Shown here piece by piece: positions 35,592 to 44,512 of a DNA stretch of 64,000 nucleotides; the first letter of the stretch is position 1, and each line of letters starts with the position of its first letter. A model generated the notes under the pieces. The model ran no database searches. It was not told the origin of the DNA and saw only the letters and a list, made by a program, of their open reading frames with translations. The stretch lies in the NCBI RefSeq assembly GCF_007570825.1, contig NZ_SUNB01000001.1:1426001-1490000 (forward strand), read 5' to 3'. The stretch is from Pleionea sediminis. GTDB taxonomy: Bacteria; Pseudomonadota; Gammaproteobacteria; Enterobacterales; Kangiellaceae. Both the position numbers and the translations under genes were made by a program.

Positions 35592-36941
35592 CTATCTCAT
35601 GGTCACAAACTCTTCCGCAGAAGAGGGGTGAATCGCGACGGTATTGTCAAAATCTGCTTTTGTCGCACCCATTTTTAAAGCCACAGCAAACCCCTGCAAC
35701 ATCTCATCAGCTCCCATACCAATTACATGGATTCCAACAATCTTTTCATCCTGGCCAACACACACAAGTTTCATTCTAGTCGGTTGCCGATGACTGGTTA
35801 CTGCGGTGTACATTGCTGTAAAGTTTGACGTGTAAACCTTAACCTCGGCACCGTATTTTTCTCGAGCTTCAGGTTCCGTCATGCCAACGGTACCTATTGT
35901 CGGATGACTGAAAACCACCGTTGGAACATTTTCATAGTCGAGATGCTCTTCGGGTTTATTATTAAATAATCGTTCTGACAATCGTCGTCCAGCTGCTACA
36001 GCTACAGGAGTTAGAGCAATACGTCCTGTGTTATCACCAACAGCGAAAATATGAGGGACATTAGTATTTTGGTATTTATCCGTTTTGATATAACCAGATT
36101 CATCCAGCTCAACACCAGCAGCTTCAATATTTAAGTTATCAGTTACCGGCTCTCGGCCAATCGCCCAGATTATTTCATCAACAGGCCCCACCTGACTTTG
36201 ATCGGCTAGCTCCAATACCAATCCTTCTGTCGTTTCTACAACACCAATCGGCGTACTTTGCGTATGCAAATGCATACTGGACTCAGCAATAATTTCCATC
36301 AGAGTATCTGAAATAAGAGGATCAAATTGTCTCAAAGGTTTTTCTTTGCGAATGACCAAATGAGTTTCGCTTCCCAATTCATTTAAAACACCAGCAATTT
36401 CTACAGCAATGTAACCTGCACCCACAACCGCAACACGTTTGGGTTGTTCTAACATCGCGAAAAAACCATCGGAATCGGTTCCCAAATAAGCACCTGGAAT
36501 ATCTGGATAGGTTGGACGACCTCCAGTTGCGATTAAAATATTTTCAGCGGTTATTTGTTGACCATCAACTTCAACCGTATGGTCATCGATAAATTTGGCA
36601 AATCCTTGAATAAAGGTCACATTATTTTTTGCAAATGTATTCTCATAAGATTGGTGGATACGCTGAATATAAGCATCTCTGCTGGATACAAGCTTTTGCC
36701 AGTCAAGGCCGTTATCAGTCAGTGAAAAACCATAATCGGCAGATAATTTAATCGCCTCTGCGATATGTGCCCCAAACCACATCACTTTTTTGGGAACACA
36801 GCCAACATTCACACAAGTGCCACCAACTGCATTCGATTCGATCACCGCACATTTTTTGCCATACATCGCGGCCCGATTCGCAGAGGCAATTCCACCACTT
36901 CCGCCACCTATCGCTATATAATCATAATCGTAAATACTCAC
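35592..36941 (-). CDS. gor: Glutathione-disulfide reductase Gor
   Basis: 449 residues. FAD-binding [11 protein letters not shown] near the N-terminus, redox-active disulphide [13 protein letters not shown] (Cys43, Cys48), NADPH-binding [15 protein letters not shown] with a following basic residue patch ([12 protein letters not shown]), and the C-terminal dimerisation domain ending [14 protein letters not shown], which holds the catalytic His-Glu pair. It keeps cytoplasmic glutathione reduced. It is divergent from prlC; the 144-bp gap holds both promoters. Confidence 0.95.
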   Translation of the reverse strand: MSIYDYDYIAIGGGSGGIASANRAAMYGKKCAVIESNAVGGTCVNVGCVPKKVMWFGAHIAEAIKLSADYGFSLTDNGLDWQKLVSSRDAYIQRIHQSYENTFAKNNVTFIQGFAKFIDDHTVEVDGQQITAENILIATGGRPTYPDIPGAYLGTDSDGFFAMLEQPKRVAVVGAGYIAVEIAGVLNELGSETHLVIRKEKPLRQFDPLISDTLMEIIAESSMHLHTQSTPIGVVETTEGLVLELADQSQVGPVDEIIWAIGREPVTDNLNIEAAGVELDESGYIKTDKYQNTNVPHIFAVGDNTGRIALTPVAVAAGRRLSERLFNNKPEEHLDYENVPTVVFSHPTIGTVGMTEPEAREKYGAEVKVYTSNFTAMYTAVTSHRQPTRMKLVCVGQDEKIVGIHVIGMGADEMLQGFAVALKMGATKADFDNTVAIHPSSAEEFVTMR

Positions 36942-37085
36942 AAAATATTCCTGTAATTCGAATGAAGTTCAACACTATTGAGTTGACTGTTAGTTTAAAT
37001 GTTACACTTTAGAATATCACATGAGTTTAATCGATTATTACAATGATATTTTCGATAGAAATTTGCCTAACGACAGGACAATGTT

Positions 37086-39128
37086 ATGAGTAACCCGCTA
37101 TTAGAAAATTATGATTTAGCACCCTTTCGCTCAATAAAGCCTGAGCATATCAAGCCTGCCATTGAGCAATCACTGAACGAATTTAAACAGGCGATTATCG
37201 CGTTACTTGAGGACCAAAAAGATCCTACTTGGGAAAGCTTAATGCAACCTCTAGAACAATTTGGCAACACACTGGATAAACGTTGGTCTCCCGTTTCGCA
37301 TATGAACTCAGTGGTCAATTCAGATGAATTAAGAAAGGCTTACGATGAATGCTTACCGCTACTGTCAGAATACAGCACCTGGATAGGTCAAAATCAGGAG
37401 CTATTTCAAGCGGTTAAAAAACTGGATGAAAAAAAAGCGCAGCTCAATCTGGACGAGGTACAAATCAAAATATTAAAAGATGAGTTAAGAGATTTTAAGT
37501 TGGCGGGAGTCTCATTACCAGATGATAAGAAAAAGCGTTACGGCGAAATTCAAAAGCGTCTGTCTGAATTATCGTCAAAATATGAGCAAAACATTCTCGA
37601 TGCAACCATGTCATGGAGTAAGCATTTTGCCGACGAAAATGCGTTGGCAGGATTGCCCGAGTCGGCTCTCGGTTTGGCTAAGCAAAACGCCCAGGCCGAC
37701 GATAAATCAGGTTTTCTAATCAATCTTGAATTTCCTTGTTATTACGCAGTGATGACTTATGCAAATGATCAAAATTTGCGAGAAGAAGTTTATCGAGCTT
37801 ATTCAACACGAGCTTCTGAATTGAGTGATGAAGGAAAGTTTAATAATGCGCCCTTAATGGACGAAATATTATCTCTCAGACATGAGCTAGCTCTGCTATT
37901 AGGTTTTAATCACTTTGGGGAACTGTCACTCGCCTCTAAAATGGCAGAGTCTACTGATCAAGTGCTAGAGTTCCTGCTCGACCTGGCAAAAAAATCAAAA
38001 CCTCAGGCCGAAAAAGAGCTTGTTGAACTATCCGATTTTGCCAAAGAAAATCTATCGTTAGATTCACTCAACGCTTGGGATGTCCTCTATGCTGGCGAAA
38101 AATTAAAAGAGCACCGCTACGCCGTTTCTCAAGAGCAACTTAGGCCCTATTTTCCAGTAAACAAAGTTCTTGAAGGCTTATTTAAAATTACTGAAACTTT
38201 ATTTTCAGTAACCATTAAAGAAACACAACAAGATTTTGACAAGTGGCATGAAAGCGCTCGTCTATTTGAAGTTTATGATGCCAATGAAGATCTCACTGCA
38301 CGCTTTTACATTGATTTATTTGCTCGAGCAAATAAGCGGGGTGGAGCCTGGATGGCAGACTATTGCAGTCGCTTCAGATTCGATGATGGGCATTTGCAAA
38401 AGCCTGTAGCTTTTCTTACTTGTAATTTCAATCCACCTATCGAAAACAAGCCTGCACTATTAACTCATGACGAAGTCGTTACGTTATTCCATGAATTTGG
38501 TCATGGCCTGCATCATATGTTAACGAAAGTTGAATACTTAAGTGCGAGTGGAATACACGGCGTTGAATGGGATGCTGTTGAACTACCTAGCCAATTTATG
38601 GAGAACTTTTGCTATGAAGATGAAGGTTTGAATAAAATTTCCGGACACTACGAAACAGGCGAACCACTGCCATCAGAATTAAGAGAAAAACTCCAAAGAG
38701 CCAAAAACTTTCAATCGGCTATGTTTATGGTTCGACAGTTAGAGTTTTCTCTCTTCGATTTTCGCATTCATGCAGAGTATTCAACGGATAGTAATGTCGA
38801 TATACAAAAAACATTAAATGATGTTCGCCAAGAAGTCGCAGTAGTGATTCCACCCGATTGGAATCGATTTCAAAATAGCTTCTCTCACATTTTTGCTGGA
38901 GGGTATTCTGCTGGCTATTACAGTTATAAATGGGCAGAAGTTCTTAGTGCCGATGCATTTAGCAAGTTTGAAGAGGAAGGTATTTTCGATCCTGCTACAG
39001 GTCTAGCCTTTAAAGAAAACATATTAGAAAAAGGCGGCTCAGAACCTGCGATGAATTTATTTAAGAAGTTTCGTGGTAGAGAGCCCGATGTCGAACCTTT
39101 ACTTCGACATTCAGGAATTCAAGCCTAA
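37086..39128 (+). CDS. prlC: Oligopeptidase A PrlC (M3 family)
   Basis: 680 residues, as expected for oligopeptidase A. The zinc site HEFGH is at 469-473, inside TLFHEFGHGLHHMLT, with the downstream Glu in the GVEWDAVELPSQFMENF motif. The N-terminus MSNPLLENYDLAPFRSIKPEHI is typical. It is a cytoplasmic zinc endopeptidase that degrades signal peptides and short peptides. In many relatives rsmJ follows directly; here rsmJ lies about 18 kb away. Confidence 0.96.
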   Translation: MSNPLLENYDLAPFRSIKPEHIKPAIEQSLNEFKQAIIALLEDQKDPTWESLMQPLEQFGNTLDKRWSPVSHMNSVVNSDELRKAYDECLPLLSEYSTWIGQNQELFQAVKKLDEKKAQLNLDEVQIKILKDELRDFKLAGVSLPDDKKKRYGEIQKRLSELSSKYEQNILDATMSWSKHFADENALAGLPESALGLAKQNAQADDKSGFLINLEFPCYYAVMTYANDQNLREEVYRAYSTRASELSDEGKFNNAPLMDEILSLRHELALLLGFNHFGELSLASKMAESTDQVLEFLLDLAKKSKPQAEKELVELSDFAKENLSLDSLNAWDVLYAGEKLKEHRYAVSQEQLRPYFPVNKVLEGLFKITETLFSVTIKETQQDFDKWHESARLFEVYDANEDLTARFYIDLFARANKRGGAWMADYCSRFRFDDGHLQKPVAFLTCNFNPPIENKPALLTHDEVVTLFHEFGHGLHHMLTKVEYLSASGIHGVEWDAVELPSQFMENFCYEDEGLNKISGHYETGEPLPSELREKLQRAKNFQSAMFMVRQLEFSLFDFRIHAEYSTDSNVDIQKTLNDVRQEVAVVIPPDWNRFQNSFSHIFAGGYSAGYYSYKWAEVLSADAFSKFEEEGIFDPATGLAFKENILEKGGSEPAMNLFKKFRGREPDVEPLLRHSGIQA

Positions 39129-39130
39129 TG

Positions 39131-39550
39131 CTAATCTGTTGAGGCAAGCCAATGCTTTGCCTCAACAATATTATTAAACAATTGAATCTCGGGAAGGCGG
39201 GTGCCATAACACATTCCACGAAAGACAAGCACTCTACTGTATGCAACTGGGTCATTGGAATATAAAGCAATTTTTTTAACTGGTGGATGTTGTCCCATTA
39301 TTTTTTCCATATAGGCTTGAACGATTTCAAACTGACTGACTGAAATATCAGATAAGTCCGTGTTAGTAAAATCAAACAATTGATTCAGTTTTTCTTTACC
39401 TAAATCAAAAATTGATAACGAGCGCAATAATCGCAAAAAATCTCTAAGAGAAATAAATCCTGAACATCGGATCACCATCGTTTTTGTCTCAGAATAGGGC
39501 ACCAGCCGATACGAAAAATCAGAGACCTCTTTAATTGCTTCGTTTAACAT
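39131..39550 (-). CDS. SpoIIAA/STAS-like small protein of unknown function
   Basis: 139 residues, soluble, alternating alpha/beta pattern. IRCSGFISLRDFLRLLRSL, LFDFTNTDL, KKIALYSNDPVAYSRVLVF and the ending EAKHWL resemble SpoIIAA-like (STAS/SEC14-fold) proteins found singly in many marine bacteria. Role unknown. It converges on prlC with a 2-base gap, and its last codons form a 10-bp hairpin (39138-39166) that may serve as a shared terminator. Confidence 0.7.
   Translation of the reverse strand: MLNEAIKEVSDFSYRLVPYSETKTMVIRCSGFISLRDFLRLLRSLSIFDLGKEKLNQLFDFTNTDLSDISVSQFEIVQAYMEKIMGQHPPVKKIALYSNDPVAYSRVLVFRGMCYGTRLPEIQLFNNIVEAKHWLASTD
39138..39166. terminator. Hairpin at the prlC / small-gene junction, possible shared terminator
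   Basis: GTTGAGGCAA/TTGCCTCAAC, a perfect 10-bp stem with a 9-base loop, lies between converging genes and within the last codons of the minus-strand gene. The flanks are AT-rich but lack a clean T-run, so termination is only a possibility. Confidence 0.4.
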
Positions 39551-39764
39551 TTACCACTCTCCACCAGCAGATTACAAACCTGTATTGGTTTGTTATTAAA
39601 TTGTTATTACGGTATTAAAGAACATATAGATGATACTAGCGAATACAATTTAACCATTTATTTCTATATAAAACTCAAGACGAGGTTATTGTTACTTTAG
39701 ATGGGTTATAATTAACAAAACTCTTTCAAATTTCGAACAATAAAAACTAAGAGCTTCCTAATTT

Positions 39765-41333
39765 ATGCAAAATTCATCTAATCAAAATTATGAGAAAAAG
39801 CAGCTCTTAGCGATCGATTGCGGTACCCAAAGTATTAGAGCATTAGTTTTTGATATCAGTGGAACTCTAATTGCAAAGTCGCAAGTATCTATCGATCAAT
39901 ATTTGCAAGTAAAAGAAGGTTGGTTCGAACAACACGCAAATTATTTTTTTGATTCGCTGTGTCGCGTATGCCATAAACTTTGGGATGAAAGTAACATCCG
40001 ACCGGAAAATATCTCGGGACTGAGTATTACGACACAGCGTGCCACTGTCGTTTGTCTGGATTCAAATGGCGATCCGGTTCGCCCAGCAATTGTGTGGATG
40101 GATCAACGCCAAGCATCACGCTTACCCAAACTGAAAGCTTGGTGGAAGTTAGCTTTTAAAATCACGGGTGTGGATAATACAGTGGCTCAATTCATTACCA
40201 ATACGGAAGTTAATTGGCTTAAACAATTTGAGCCTGAAAATATACAGAAAACAAAACACTATCTATTACTTTCTGGTTATTACAATTATCGATTAACTGG
40301 AAAGTATAAAGACAGTATTGGTAATCAGGTTGGGTACATTCCTTTTGACTATAAACGCCATCAATGGGCAAAACCCTTTGATTGGAAATGGCAAGCCTGC
40401 CCGATTGAAAAAGAATGCCTTCCCGAATTAGTAAAAGTGGGAGAAACTATCGGACACATCACTCAATCTGCTCACCAACAAACCGGTATACCGGAAGGCT
40501 TACCAGTGATCGCCTCCGCTGCAGATAAAGCCTGTGAAACTCTCGGTTGTGGCGCCATCCAACCCAATCAAGGTCAAATTAGTTACGGCACCACGGCGAC
40601 CTTTAACACAGTACACTCATCTTACATAGAACCCCTCCGATACCTTCCTCCTTATCCCGCGGCCATGCCAGATAGATTCACCTGCGAGTACCAAATTTAC
40701 CGTGGCTACTGGATGGTAAATTGGTTTAAAGAACAGTTTGCACACAAAGAGAAGCTTCAAGCAAACGAAGTCGGTACTTCGACAGAATCTCTGTTAGATG
40801 AACAGGCTAAAAGCATTAAGCCAGGTGCCGAGGGACTCATTCTCCAACCCTTCTGGAGTCCCGGTGTTCGTTATCCTGGTCCGGAAGCCAGAGGAGCTAT
40901 AGTTGGCTTTAATGACACTCATACTAAAGCTCATATCTATCGAGCTCTGCTTGAAGGTATTGCACTCGGGCTGTATGAAGGAAAGGAAAAAATGCAAAAA
41001 CGAGGTCACTCAAAAATCAACGAGTTGTATTTATCGGGAGGGGGTTCTCAAAGCGAATGCGCACGACAAATTACTGCAGATATTTTTAACTTACCAGTAA
41101 AGCTACCCAAAACTCACGAGACTTCCGGACTGGGTGCAGCAATCTGTATTGCGGTAAATCAAGGATTTTATAAAGATTACGAATCCGCAGTAGAGGGCAT
41201 GTGTCATATCGAAAAAACTGTCGACCCCATTCCTGAAAACGTACAGTTCTACGCCAAACTATATAAAGACATTTACCGAAAACTATATAATCGATTATCG
41301 CCGCTGTACAAAACCATAGCTGAACTAGTTTAA
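39765..41333 (+). CDS. FGGY-family carbohydrate kinase
   Basis: 522 residues. The N-terminal phosphate-binding loop LAIDCGTQSIRALVFD, the hexokinase-type catalytic region VWMDQRQASRLP, the adenosine-binding LSGGGSQSECARQITADIFNLPV and ETSGLGAAICIAV are all present. It phosphorylates a sugar or polyol; the substrate is unclear, since glycerol-kinase and xylulokinase signatures are both imperfect. No sugar transporter or isomerase gene is adjacent. It is a single-gene unit. Confidence 0.88.
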   Translation: MQNSSNQNYEKKQLLAIDCGTQSIRALVFDISGTLIAKSQVSIDQYLQVKEGWFEQHANYFFDSLCRVCHKLWDESNIRPENISGLSITTQRATVVCLDSNGDPVRPAIVWMDQRQASRLPKLKAWWKLAFKITGVDNTVAQFITNTEVNWLKQFEPENIQKTKHYLLLSGYYNYRLTGKYKDSIGNQVGYIPFDYKRHQWAKPFDWKWQACPIEKECLPELVKVGETIGHITQSAHQQTGIPEGLPVIASAADKACETLGCGAIQPNQGQISYGTTATFNTVHSSYIEPLRYLPPYPAAMPDRFTCEYQIYRGYWMVNWFKEQFAHKEKLQANEVGTSTESLLDEQAKSIKPGAEGLILQPFWSPGVRYPGPEARGAIVGFNDTHTKAHIYRALLEGIALGLYEGKEKMQKRGHSKINELYLSGGGSQSECARQITADIFNLPVKLPKTHETSGLGAAICIAVNQGFYKDYESAVEGMCHIEKTVDPIPENVQFYAKLYKDIYRKLYNRLSPLYKTIAELV

Positions 41334-41810
41334 CTATTTGCCTGGTTTAGCGTTTTTAGCCAACCAGCGATCGAGTTGATTTGCAAAAGCCATTTTATCC
41401 TTATCTCCCAAAGGCTTTGCACCACCAGTATGAATTCCACTGCCACGAAGAGTGTCCATAAAGTCACGCATATTCAATCGACTCTTTATGTTTTCACGAG
41501 TGAACAGCTGACCTCGGGGACTCAATGCAACAGCACCTTTATCAATGACTTCTGATGCCAAAGGAATGTCTTGGGTGATTACCAAATCGCCTTTTTCGCA
41601 ACGACGAACAATTTCATTATCTGCAACGTCATATCCTTGCTCAACTTGAATGCACGTTATTAAGTCACCAGACGGAGTCGCAATCATCTGATTAGCAAGT
41701 AGTCTCGTCATTGTCTGGGTTCTATTAGCTGCTTTAAATAAGATGTCCCTCACAACTTTTGGACAGGCATCCGCATCAACCCAGATCATCGCGTTTCTTT
41801 TTTCGCTCAT
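41334..41810 (-). CDS. yaiI: YaiI/YqxD family protein (DUF188)
   Basis: 158 residues. [17 protein letters not shown] near the N-terminus, [27 protein letters not shown] and [17 protein letters not shown] are hallmark motifs of the UPF0178/DUF188 family, related to PIN/NYN-type nucleases. Acidic residues (DADACP, TQDIPLA) could bind metal. Biochemical role unproven. Its ATG overlaps the stop of the DUF3820 gene (ATGA). Confidence 0.9.
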   Translation of the reverse strand: MSEKRNAMIWVDADACPKVVRDILFKAANRTQTMTRLLANQMIATPSGDLITCIQVEQGYDVADNEIVRRCEKGDLVITQDIPLASEVIDKGAVALSPRGQLFTRENIKSRLNMRDFMDTLRGSGIHTGGAKPLGDKDKMAFANQLDRWLAKNAKPGK

Positions 41811-42037
41811 CGTTTGTGCTCCGTCGTATTTTCCAACAATGGTTTGAGCAATGACTCCAGACCATTCAACTTAACTTCATACATTAATGCTAATTGACGA
41901 CCTAACTTTGACTCAGGAAAACCTTGTTTGGAAAACCAAACTAAATAAGGTTCAGGCAACTCGAGCAATTTACGACCACGATATTTACCGAACGGCATAA
42001 CTTGGTTAATTGCGTCTTTTAATTCAGCTTCATTCAT
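41807..42037 (-). CDS. DUF3820 family small protein
   Basis: 76 residues, with the motif [20 protein letters not shown] and [21 protein letters not shown], which defines DUF3820. Members are small basic cytoplasmic proteins of unknown activity, sometimes labelled as quorum-sensing-regulated. It is co-transcribed with yaiI, sharing an ATGA overlap. Confidence 0.85.
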   Translation of the reverse strand: MNEAELKDAINQVMPFGKYRGRKLLELPEPYLVWFSKQGFPESKLGRQLALMYEVKLNGLESLLKPLLENTTEHKR

Positions 42038-42152
42038 TAATAACAGACTTTAATCACAATTGACTCAGGTCAAAGGTAAATTTCGATAATTCTAAGATTA
42101 ATCCGTATAATACCGCCCAAACGCATTTTCAAATAGGGTTAGTCAGTAAAAA

Positions 42153-42482
42153 ATGACCGCAGAAGAATTTAGCCAGTGGGGAATTATTTTTGCTATTTCG
42201 GCAGCAGCAGCCGCTCTAGCCCTTGGTATCCTTGTATTTTATTCAATGCTACAAGATAAACGAGCGGGGATCTCGGTGGTCATTGCATTTGCACTGGCAG
42301 GTATTGGGAAAGCGGCCAAATACTATTTACTCTCTGCAATAGCTGTCGTGCTAATGCTACCTATGGTCGCATTCTATTGTTATAAGCAATGGAAAAAGCC
42401 CGTCATCTGGATTAACTGGTTGGTATTGATGATATGTACGCCCATTGCTTATTATGCTTATTCAGTGATGTACACGCACTAG
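42153..42482 (+). CDS. Small inner-membrane protein, unknown
   Basis: 109 residues with three or four hydrophobic segments (about 9-31, 39-56, 58-76, 82-103) and short polar loops. I do not recognise the family. No signal cleavage site is evident, so it is likely an integral inner-membrane protein. Ribosome binding is poor (AGGG 17 bases before the ATG). It converges on the next gene with a 2-base gap. Confidence 0.6.
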   Translation: MTAEEFSQWGIIFAISAAAAALALGILVFYSMLQDKRAGISVVIAFALAGIGKAAKYYLLSAIAVVLMLPMVAFYCYKQWKKPVIWINWLVLMICTPIAYYAYSVMYTH

Positions 42483-42484
42483 CG

Positions 42485-42856
42485 CTACAGTGGCTTGCTC
42501 CATTTACTCGGTGGCATATCCGTTAAATCCACAAATCGAATCGTTGGCTCAGCATCTTTTGCCACTGGAACGGGTCCCTCAACAATCGCAAAAAAAGTAT
42601 CTGAAGGGGCATTGGCACTTTTAGAGGTGACTGTCATTGCTACTAATTTTCGCCACTGACAGCCGGCAAATCCACAAATTTCGCCTAATTCAATTTCATC
42701 ATACTTTACCCAATATTTTGCATGCGGCTTATTTTCAAGATAACTTTTGACCTTAGGATGCTCTTTGAAAAACTGTATCGCATCGTCTTTTGAGTAACTC
42801 TCCGTTGACATAAATACCAGCCCTAAAATAATTAAAATCGATTTAAGTTGAGTCAT
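42485..42856 (-). CDS. Exported protein of unknown function
   Basis: 123 residues with an N-terminal signal peptide (about 1-22, ILIILGLVFMSTESYS). The mature part is beta-rich and has two Cys in ICGFAGCQWRKLVAMTV, probably a disulphide. I do not recognise the family. It lies 13 bases downstream of the DUF1801 gene on the same strand and may be co-transcribed. Confidence 0.65.
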   Translation of the reverse strand: MTQLKSILIILGLVFMSTESYSKDDAIQFFKEHPKVKSYLENKPHAKYWVKYDEIELGEICGFAGCQWRKLVAMTVTSKSANAPSDTFFAIVEGPVPVAKDAEPTIRFVDLTDMPPSKWSKPL

Positions 42857-42869
42857 GCTTTTTCCTCTA

Positions 42870-43289
42870 TTACTCAGGATAATTTTTCTTCATATAATTA
42901 AGAGATGCTTTCATTATTTTAATTAAAATGTCTGAGTCAATATCGGTCAGCTTTTTTACATACAAACAAGATTTCCCTGTCGTGAACTTACCTAATTTAT
43001 CCATTAACGAATCGACATGGTCAAATCCAGACATTATGTAAATCGACAGCGATGTTTTTCTTGGCGAAAAGCCAATCCTCATCCAGTCTCCCTCACGCCC
43101 ACTCGCATACTTGTAATGATAACTTCCAAACCCAACGATCGAATCACCCCACATTTTAGGTTCGTCACCTGTCACTTTTTTCATCATATTCAAAACAAGC
43201 AGGGCATCGTCACGACGCTGTTTTGGCTCAACAGCATCCAAATATGCTTGTACACTCTGTTCAGGTCTTGGCTGAGTTTTATTAGTCAA
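42870..43289 (-). CDS. DUF1801 domain protein
   Basis: 139 residues. SVQAYLDAVEPKQRRDDALLVL, MWGDSIVGFGSYHYKYASGREGDW and IGFSPRKTSLSIYIM are characteristic of DUF1801 (YdhG-like) proteins, a small alpha/beta fold related to iron chaperones of the Fra/YdhG type. Soluble and cytoplasmic. Function here unknown. Confidence 0.88.
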   Translation of the reverse strand: MTNKTQPRPEQSVQAYLDAVEPKQRRDDALLVLNMMKKVTGDEPKMWGDSIVGFGSYHYKYASGREGDWMRIGFSPRKTSLSIYIMSGFDHVDSLMDKLGKFTTGKSCLYVKKLTDIDSDILIKIMKASLNYMKKNYPE

Positions 43290-43320
43290 ATTGCTCTTCC
43301 TGGATTGATGGATAATTGGT

Positions 43321-43908
43321 TTAGTTCAGATATCGATAATGTCCAGTTATCGGATAAGAAAACAAAATATCTTCTAATTGAGGACCACGACCAATATTAT
43401 GGACGATTAAAGGACGCTCTCCATCATCTGTCTCTTTACTAACGACAATTCCTATATGGGGTAAGTTCCCTGGCAACATCCAAGTCACCAAATCTCCAGG
43501 TAAATAATGGTCAGCATTTTGGGTTATGGGCAAAGATTTTCCATGACGTGCAAAATAGACCTGCAAATTAGGTACTCTCCGATGATCTATATTTGAATCA
43601 GGTTTAGTCAGTCCCCAAATATCAGGATATTCATCAAAATGCTTTTCCATGTCTTCGTGAACTTCTTTCTGTAAATCAATTCCCAATTGACGAAAAGCAC
43701 GAATAACAACATCAGTACAAACGCCAATATTTTTTGGTACATCGCCGCCAGGATAATCGATCGCAATATATTTTCCATCATAAGTAACCTGATGATTCAA
43801 TCGCTCGTAAGCCGCTTGCACAAGTTGATCGCTTAAACGTGAGGAAGCAGTTGTATCTGCTACAACCGTATTTAAAAACAGTCCTATTAGCAGTATTCTC
43901 CTTTTCAC
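43321..43908 (-). CDS. DUF1287 (YijF-like) exported protein
   Basis: 195 residues from a GTG at 43908 with AGAGG upstream; the frame extends to a TTG at 43932. A signal peptide (about 1-20) is followed by the DUF1287 domain: YIAIDYPGGDVPKNIGVCTDVVIRAF with the presumed nucleophilic Cys, LPGDLVTWMLPGNLPHIGIVV with a His, and VHNIGRGPQLEDIL. The Cys-His arrangement resembles NlpC/P60-like papain-fold hydrolases, so a cell-envelope substrate is plausible but unproven. Confidence 0.85.
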   Translation of the reverse strand: MKRRILLIGLFLNTVVADTTASSRLSDQLVQAAYERLNHQVTYDGKYIAIDYPGGDVPKNIGVCTDVVIRAFRQLGIDLQKEVHEDMEKHFDEYPDIWGLTKPDSNIDHRRVPNLQVYFARHGKSLPITQNADHYLPGDLVTWMLPGNLPHIGIVVSKETDDGERPLIVHNIGRGPQLEDILFSYPITGHYRYLN

Positions 43909-43932
43909 AATAAAACCTCTTTCAGATAACAA

Positions 43933-43960
43933 TAAAAAAGGCGGGGATTGCCCGCCTTAA
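43933..43960 (-). terminator. Terminator of the small membrane-protein gene
   Basis: Minus strand reads GGCGGG-CAATC-CCCGCC followed by T6. It lies 37 bases after the stop at 43997 and before the DUF1287 gene, separating the two transcription units. Confidence 0.9.
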
Positions 43961-43996
43961 TATCTCAATATAGTTATTATTATCAATTTAAACCAT

Positions 43997-44323
43997 TTAA
44001 TTCGACTCGCTGAAAACGCGCTCATAAAATTTGCTTTCGCTGCGAGGCATAAACAGCATTTTAATCGAAACAGAAATCATAAATGTACCGACTGTAATCG
44101 CTAATGCCACCAACCAAACTTGAGTCGACCATAAGTAAATAATTTCGGCTGCAAGTACAGTCAACGCTAGTACCATAAAAGCTTGCAACCAACGAGGCGC
44201 CATAACGACATTTACTTTTGCTTCAAGTCGTGCCTGATTGACATAGTCAAAACCACCGCGAAACCCTTGGTAGAGCGCCATAATTGTGGCTGCGATTGCA
44301 ACTGCAACTACTACTTCAATCAT
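43997..44323 (-). CDS. Small membrane protein, unknown
   Basis: 108 residues with three membrane segments (about 3-18, 47-66, 69-91) and a charged C-terminus (MPRSESKFYERVFSESN). I do not recognise the family. It has its own terminator at 43933-43960. Both neighbours on this strand are envelope-related. Confidence 0.6.
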   Translation of the reverse strand: MIEVVVAVAIAATIMALYQGFRGGFDYVNQARLEAKVNVVMAPRWLQAFMVLALTVLAAEIIYLWSTQVWLVALAITVGTFMISVSIKMLFMPRSESKFYERVFSESN

Positions 44324-44512
44324 TATCAGTCCTCATTTACTTTAATATTTTTAACTGAACGTCCTTTGAACATAACAAACTTACTATCGATCACAAATAG
44401 AAATATTGCGATACCTCAGCTCAGAAAAAATGGTCTTAATATTCAACAACTTATTCCCTTATAGATAAAAAGGATATTGTTGCAGAGCAATAAATCTATA
44501 TCTCAAATATTG

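Noticed and set aside
43017-43442. 141-codon plus-strand frame across the DUF1801/DUF1287 junction
   Set aside because: It overlaps two well-supported minus-strand genes and shows no domain pattern.
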